From Bythopirellula sp. (GTDB lineage Bacteria; Planctomycetota; Planctomycetia; Pirellulales; Lacipirellulaceae): DNA of 64,000 nt. Positions within the stretch are counted from its first letter, which is position 1, and each line of letters starts with the position of its first letter. A program made the translations under genes and the position numbers. The stretch spans positions 1-64,000 of the forward strand of contig JANQQA010000047.1 of assembly GCA_028285205.1 (NCBI GenBank). Reading direction: 5' to 3'. Shown in pieces: positions 61,003 to 64,000 of this stretch. The notes below the pieces were generated by a model. That model was not told the DNA's origin and did no database searches. It saw nothing but the letters and a program-made list of their open reading frames with translations.

Positions 61003-61929
61003 ATGAACACCAGCTCGAACTCCGCACCGGCCATCGACATTCAGGGTGTGCACAAAGCGTTTCGTCGCAACCAAGTGCTGCGCGGCATGAACCTGCAGGT
61101 CGAGCGAGGCAAGACCTTTGCGTTCCTCGGACGCAACGGCGCCGGCAAGACCACGACCATCCAGCTGCTGTTGGGCTTGCTCAATCGCGACGAAGGCGCG
61201 ATTCGCGTGCTGGGCCATGACCCGGAGCAACAGCCGTTAGAAGTGCGATCGAACGTGGGCTACTTGGCCGAAGATCAAACTATGTACGGCTGGATGAAAT
61301 GCAGCGATATCCTGCGCTTCCTCGCCCCGTTCTATCCGACTTGGGACCACGATCTGGCGCTGACGTACGCCAAGGAATTCGAAGTGCCCCTGCAGACCAA
61401 AATCAAACATCTTTCGAAAGGTCAGAATGTACGACTAGGGCTGGTGCTTGCGCTCGCGCATCGGCCGGAGCTGGTGATCCTCGACGATCCGGCGTTGGGC
61501 TTGGATCCGATCATGCGCAAGCAGTTTAACCGCGATCTGATTACGCACTTGCAGGGCGAGGGCAGGACCATCTTCTACAGCTCGCATTTGCTGTACGAAG
61601 TGGAGCCTGTGGCCGACGAGGTGGCGATCTTGAAGGACGGACAGATCGTGCGACAAGCCGAGACCGAACAGCTGCGCGCCGATGTGAAGCAAATCGTCCT
61701 CAACCGGCAGTCAGCCGCACTGATATACGAGCAGCTAAGCGTACTAGATCACCGCCCCGATGGCGACGACGTGGCGTTCACCGTCGAAGGTGCCGAGGCC
61801 GCTTTGGAAACACTGCAACGCGAAGGCGCGGAGCATCGCGTGGTTGATCTGAACTTAGACGAGATTTTCGAGGCGTATGTCACGGGCGATTCTAGCTTTT
61901 CGCCCCTGACTCAAGAAGTTCCCGTTTAG
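61003..61929 (+). CDS. ABC transporter ATP-binding protein
   Basis: The product has 308 residues. Walker A is GRNGAGKTTT (43-52), the signature is LSKGQNVRLGLVLAL (about 137-151), and Walker B is LVILDDPALGLDP (157-169). The catalytic residue after the Walker B Asp is Asp162 where Glu is usual. A C-terminal extension of about 90 residues (EVAILKDGQIVRQAETEQLR onward) is typical of export-type ABC proteins such as CcmA/YtrB-like. It powers export or membrane-linked transport with the permease encoded next. The RBS GGAG lies at 60991-60994. Confidence 0.93.
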   Translation: MNTSSNSAPAIDIQGVHKAFRRNQVLRGMNLQVERGKTFAFLGRNGAGKTTTIQLLLGLLNRDEGAIRVLGHDPEQQPLEVRSNVGYLAEDQTMYGWMKCSDILRFLAPFYPTWDHDLALTYAKEFEVPLQTKIKHLSKGQNVRLGLVLALAHRPELVILDDPALGLDPIMRKQFNRDLITHLQGEGRTIFYSSHLLYEVEPVADEVAILKDGQIVRQAETEQLRADVKQIVLNRQSAALIYEQLSVLDHRPDGDDVAFTVEGAEAALETLQREGAEHRVVDLNLDEIFEAYVTGDSSFSPLTQEVPV

Positions 61930-61993
61930 CTCTGAGCGCGAAACCGGCCGACGAGCGAGTCCGTCGCGGTGACGTCAACTTGTGAGATTCAAC

Positions 61994-63541
61994 ATGAGCA
62001 CGAAACTCAAGCCCATGCGTTCGGCCTGGTGGAGCCTGCTTTGGAAGGAGTGGCACGAGCACAAGTGGCACATGGTAGGGCTGTCGGTGGTCTTGGTGGT
62101 TTTGCCATTGGTCTTCATGGGGAACGATCCCCAGACGCTGTTGGTGACGACGAGCATGTCGTTGCTATGTTACGGCCTGCTGGCAGGACTGTTCACTGGC
62201 ATGGGAACGGCTGCTGGTGAGAATTCACGCGGGACGATGCGGTTCCTACAATCGTTACCGGTGGGCACAGAGAAGCCCGCCACGGCGCGACTATTTCTCT
62301 CGTGCTTGACGGTGATTGCTCCGATCTGCGTGGCCGTTGGTTTCGCGTATGCGTACTTGCTCGCTCAGCAATACCATCCGCTCGACGTCGAGGTCATGCT
62401 CGACTGGACGAGGCAGGCGTCACTGTTTTCCACGCAGACTTTCAATGGCATCGCAGGTTACTCGCTGATGCTGGCGCTGTTGAGTTCTCTGGTTACTGCC
62501 AGTCTACTCGTTTGGATGGCTGCCTTCGGCGTGAATCGGTCCGATGAAGTTCGCGCGGGAGCGATTGGATTTCTGGTGATCGCCTTTGTATGGCTCTGCA
62601 TCCTGGCGGCGCAGTCTTGGCTAGAATGGGTCAACTGGACTGCTGGGATTGATGTGTTGACTGTCATCATGGCGGCAGCACCAGGCGGTCCTGGGCTGAT
62701 CGCGTCGCTCAGCACCGCGGGATTTGGAACGGTTTGGCCTTACGTGGTGTTTTCTTTTCTCGTGCATGCTTATCTGATTCGCAGATATCTGCGGCGCTAC
62801 GGCCGAGGAGCCTCGCGGTCAGGCCGCCCGCTTGGCAGCGCAACAAAGACCGTCCCGTCAGGTTGGCTGCTTCCGCCACGTCGCAGTCAGCTGTCAGCCA
62901 TCATCTGGAAGCAGGTCCAAGAAACTGGCCCGCTGGTCGCGTTAGCCGCAGTGGCTGCGATTCTCTTTGCGGGCGTGATCGTGTTACTCAATCGATACAA
63001 CGGATTTCGGAGCAGCTTTGGCGAAACGCTCGCCGGAACTGCCCTAGGCGTGGGCTATCTGGTCACCGTGGTCGCAGGAATGGGTGTATTCTTGGAAGAT
63101 GTGAAGCCAAAGGTCGGAATCTTTTGGCGGTCGCGTCCGGTGAATGTGACGACCTGGTTCTTCGTGAAGTTTTTCACTGGCCTGGTGGTACTGGTGGGAT
63201 GCTTCGGTTCGCTATTTCTGCTGGCGTATCTGTTGCCTGGTGGCAGGAGGCTATTGGACGCCCATCAACCAGCCATGCATGCCACTGCCTTTGCGTTGGC
63301 CTTCTTGCTCACCTACACGCTGTCGATGGCGAGTTACTGCATGGGCAAACATCCGATTGTGGCGTTCATGGCGACGATCGGAATCGTGTACAGCGGAGCC
63401 GTCGCGTCGAGTGTCGTTGTGAACCGCGTACTCGGCCAATGGGAACCTGAACTCGCGATCGGTCTGATCCTGGTCGCTCAGATTGCCGCGATGGCAATCG
63501 CCTGGGGGGCACTGCGTTTCAATTGGGGCTGGCACAAGTAG
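61994..63541 (+). CDS. ABC-2 type transporter permease
   Basis: The product has 515 residues and 10-12 hydrophobic spans. It begins MSTKLKPMRSAWWSLLWKEW with an early WKEWHEHK motif, common in ABC-2 permeases of the YtrC type. The frame extends to GTG 61982, but ATG 61994 is preferred. Its segments include LVVLPLVFMG, LLCYGLLAGLFTGMGTAAGE and VALAAVAAILFAGVIVLL, and the middle loop is basic. It is partnered with the ATPase 64 bases upstream. The substrate is unknown; export of a lipid, peptide or drug is typical. Confidence 0.88.
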   Translation: MSTKLKPMRSAWWSLLWKEWHEHKWHMVGLSVVLVVLPLVFMGNDPQTLLVTTSMSLLCYGLLAGLFTGMGTAAGENSRGTMRFLQSLPVGTEKPATARLFLSCLTVIAPICVAVGFAYAYLLAQQYHPLDVEVMLDWTRQASLFSTQTFNGIAGYSLMLALLSSLVTASLLVWMAAFGVNRSDEVRAGAIGFLVIAFVWLCILAAQSWLEWVNWTAGIDVLTVIMAAAPGGPGLIASLSTAGFGTVWPYVVFSFLVHAYLIRRYLRRYGRGASRSGRPLGSATKTVPSGWLLPPRRSQLSAIIWKQVQETGPLVALAAVAAILFAGVIVLLNRYNGFRSSFGETLAGTALGVGYLVTVVAGMGVFLEDVKPKVGIFWRSRPVNVTTWFFVKFFTGLVVLVGCFGSLFLLAYLLPGGRRLLDAHQPAMHATAFALAFLLTYTLSMASYCMGKHPIVAFMATIGIVYSGAVASSVVVNRVLGQWEPELAIGLILVAQIAAMAIAWGALRFNWGWHK

Positions 63542-63634
63542 CTCGACCCTCTTTTTGCCATTCCGCCTTCCATCCTCCGGCTTCGCTGGCCCCTACAGCC
63601 ACGCCAGCATGCCTGCTAGAATTAGGCCCAGCGC

Positions 63635-63749
63635 ATGAAAAAGGGACCCTGCTCGCCGGAACAGGGGCCCTCGAATGTTAGGCTGACCGGCTTATTGCTA
63701 AGCCGGAGACCCACAGCCTATAGACCGTATCGACGGTGGTAGACCACCG
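63635..63749. promoter_or_regulatory. Hairpin-rich region upstream of carA
   Basis: Three inverted repeats follow each other. GGGACCCTG and CAGGGGCCC (about 63642-63670) pair with one mismatch, and the minus-strand side ends in TTTTTC, so it would terminate a minus-strand transcript. CCGGCTTA-TTGC-TAAGCCGG (63687-63706) is a perfect 8-base stem. CGGTGGT-AG-ACCACCG (63734-63749) is a perfect 7-base stem. The last two lie 57-100 bases before carA and could form a leader structure or attenuator; no plus-strand T-run follows them. Confidence 0.4.
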
Positions 63750-63805
63750 GCTTAATGGGCAACCCACCCTCGACCCGCCGACCTTTTGATCAATCGTTGC
63801 TGCAA

Positions 63806-64000
63806 ATGACACAATCCGCACAATCGGACGCACCACAAGGTAGCGCTCCCCGCCTGGCCAAGCTCGCGCTCGAAGACGGCACCGTCTACACCGGTACATC
63901 GATCGGCGCCGACGGGGAAGTTGACGGCGAGGTTTGCTTCAACACGTCGATGACCGGCTATCAGGAGATTCTCACTGACCCCAGCTACCGCGGACAGATC
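63806..64000 (+). CDS. carA: Carbamoyl-phosphate synthase small subunit (3' truncated by window)
   Basis: The first 65 codons are present from ATG 63806. The sequence [20 protein letters not shown] followed by [20 protein letters not shown] and YRGQI is the conserved N-terminal domain of CarA. The mature enzyme supplies ammonia from glutamine to the large subunit for arginine and pyrimidine synthesis. An N-terminal 17-residue extension ([14 protein letters not shown]) precedes the core. The rest of the gene lies beyond the window end. Confidence 0.9.
   Translation, partial: MTQSAQSDAPQGSAPRLAKLALEDGTVYTGTSIGADGEVDGEVCFNTSMTGYQEILTDPSYRGQI

Overview
The window looks like chromosomal DNA of a planctomycete, most likely of the Pirellula/Blastopirellula side of the phylum. 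The basis is the set of phylum-typical families: two DUF1559 prepilin-like proteins with an H-x9-DG C-terminal motif, a dockerin-like/PEP-CTERM exported protein, a DUF1501 plus DUF1549/DUF1553 (PSCyt1) pair, a DUF1080 protein, Tat-exported Gfo/Idh/MocA and TIM-barrel proteins, an ECF sigma factor overlapping a Ser/Thr kinase, and the Planctomycetes-Verrucomicrobia type of bacterial microcompartment (BMC) locus. Family assignments come from reading motifs and translations by eye; no database search was run.

Layout. 1-6.8 kb: end of a PEP-CTERM protein, a tiny membrane protein, a quinone-oxidoreductase-like MDR enzyme, a sigma factor/kinase pair and a DUF1559 protein. 6.9-14.4 kb: a probable phosphonate-use cluster: a DUF5690/MFS-like transporter, PhnW, a PhnX-like hydrolase, an iron-type alcohol dehydrogenase with an altered metal site, a PhoD-like phosphatase and a divergent XRE-cupin regulator. 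14.8-19.3 kb: a DUF1501 and PSCyt1/DUF1553 pair, then a decayed integrase lying against the 3' end of a CAT-anticodon tRNA. 19.5-29.7 kb: divergent rhamnulokinase and DeoR regulator, then a complete-looking BMC operon for L-rhamnose/L-fucose type substrates (PduL, two BMC-H, acetate kinase, three BMC-P, acylating aldehyde dehydrogenase, a small protein with an encapsulation-like helix, class II aldolase, malate/lactate dehydrogenase). It is followed by malate:quinone oxidoreductase. 31.5-34.8 kb: three exported carbohydrate-related proteins.

34.7-57.1 kb is a type IV pilus/type II secretion-like locus with its own regulators. A tandem GGDEF protein and a large repeat-rich exported protein come first. 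A minus-strand operon then runs HD-GYP phosphodiesterase -> four minor prepilins. Divergent from it, a plus-strand operon runs major prepilin -> response regulator -> histidine kinase -> STAS protein -> GspE/PilB ATPase -> GspF/PilC -> PilM, PilN-, PilO-, PilP-like proteins -> secretin -> a 59-residue charged protein. No prepilin peptidase or PilT is in the window. 57.1-58.2 kb holds no gene I can support. 58.2-64 kb: a lipoprotein, a second DUF1559 protein, a small basic protein, a GntR(YtrA-like)-ABC ATPase-permease operon, hairpin-rich DNA, and the first 65 codons of carA.

The most interesting ideas are: (i) the phosphonate cassette with an unassigned transporter and a dehydrogenase that could feed or drain phosphonoacetaldehyde; (ii) a possible malate/oxaloacetate redox cycle (NAD-dependent dehydrogenase plus Mqo) placed directly after the BMC operon; (iii) the pilus locus, which carries both c-di-GMP synthesis and breakdown genes, a degenerate GGDEF domain that keeps its inhibitory site, and a prepilin fused to an apparently ThuA/GATase1-like domain; (iv) a candidate DeoR operator between rhaB and the regulator.
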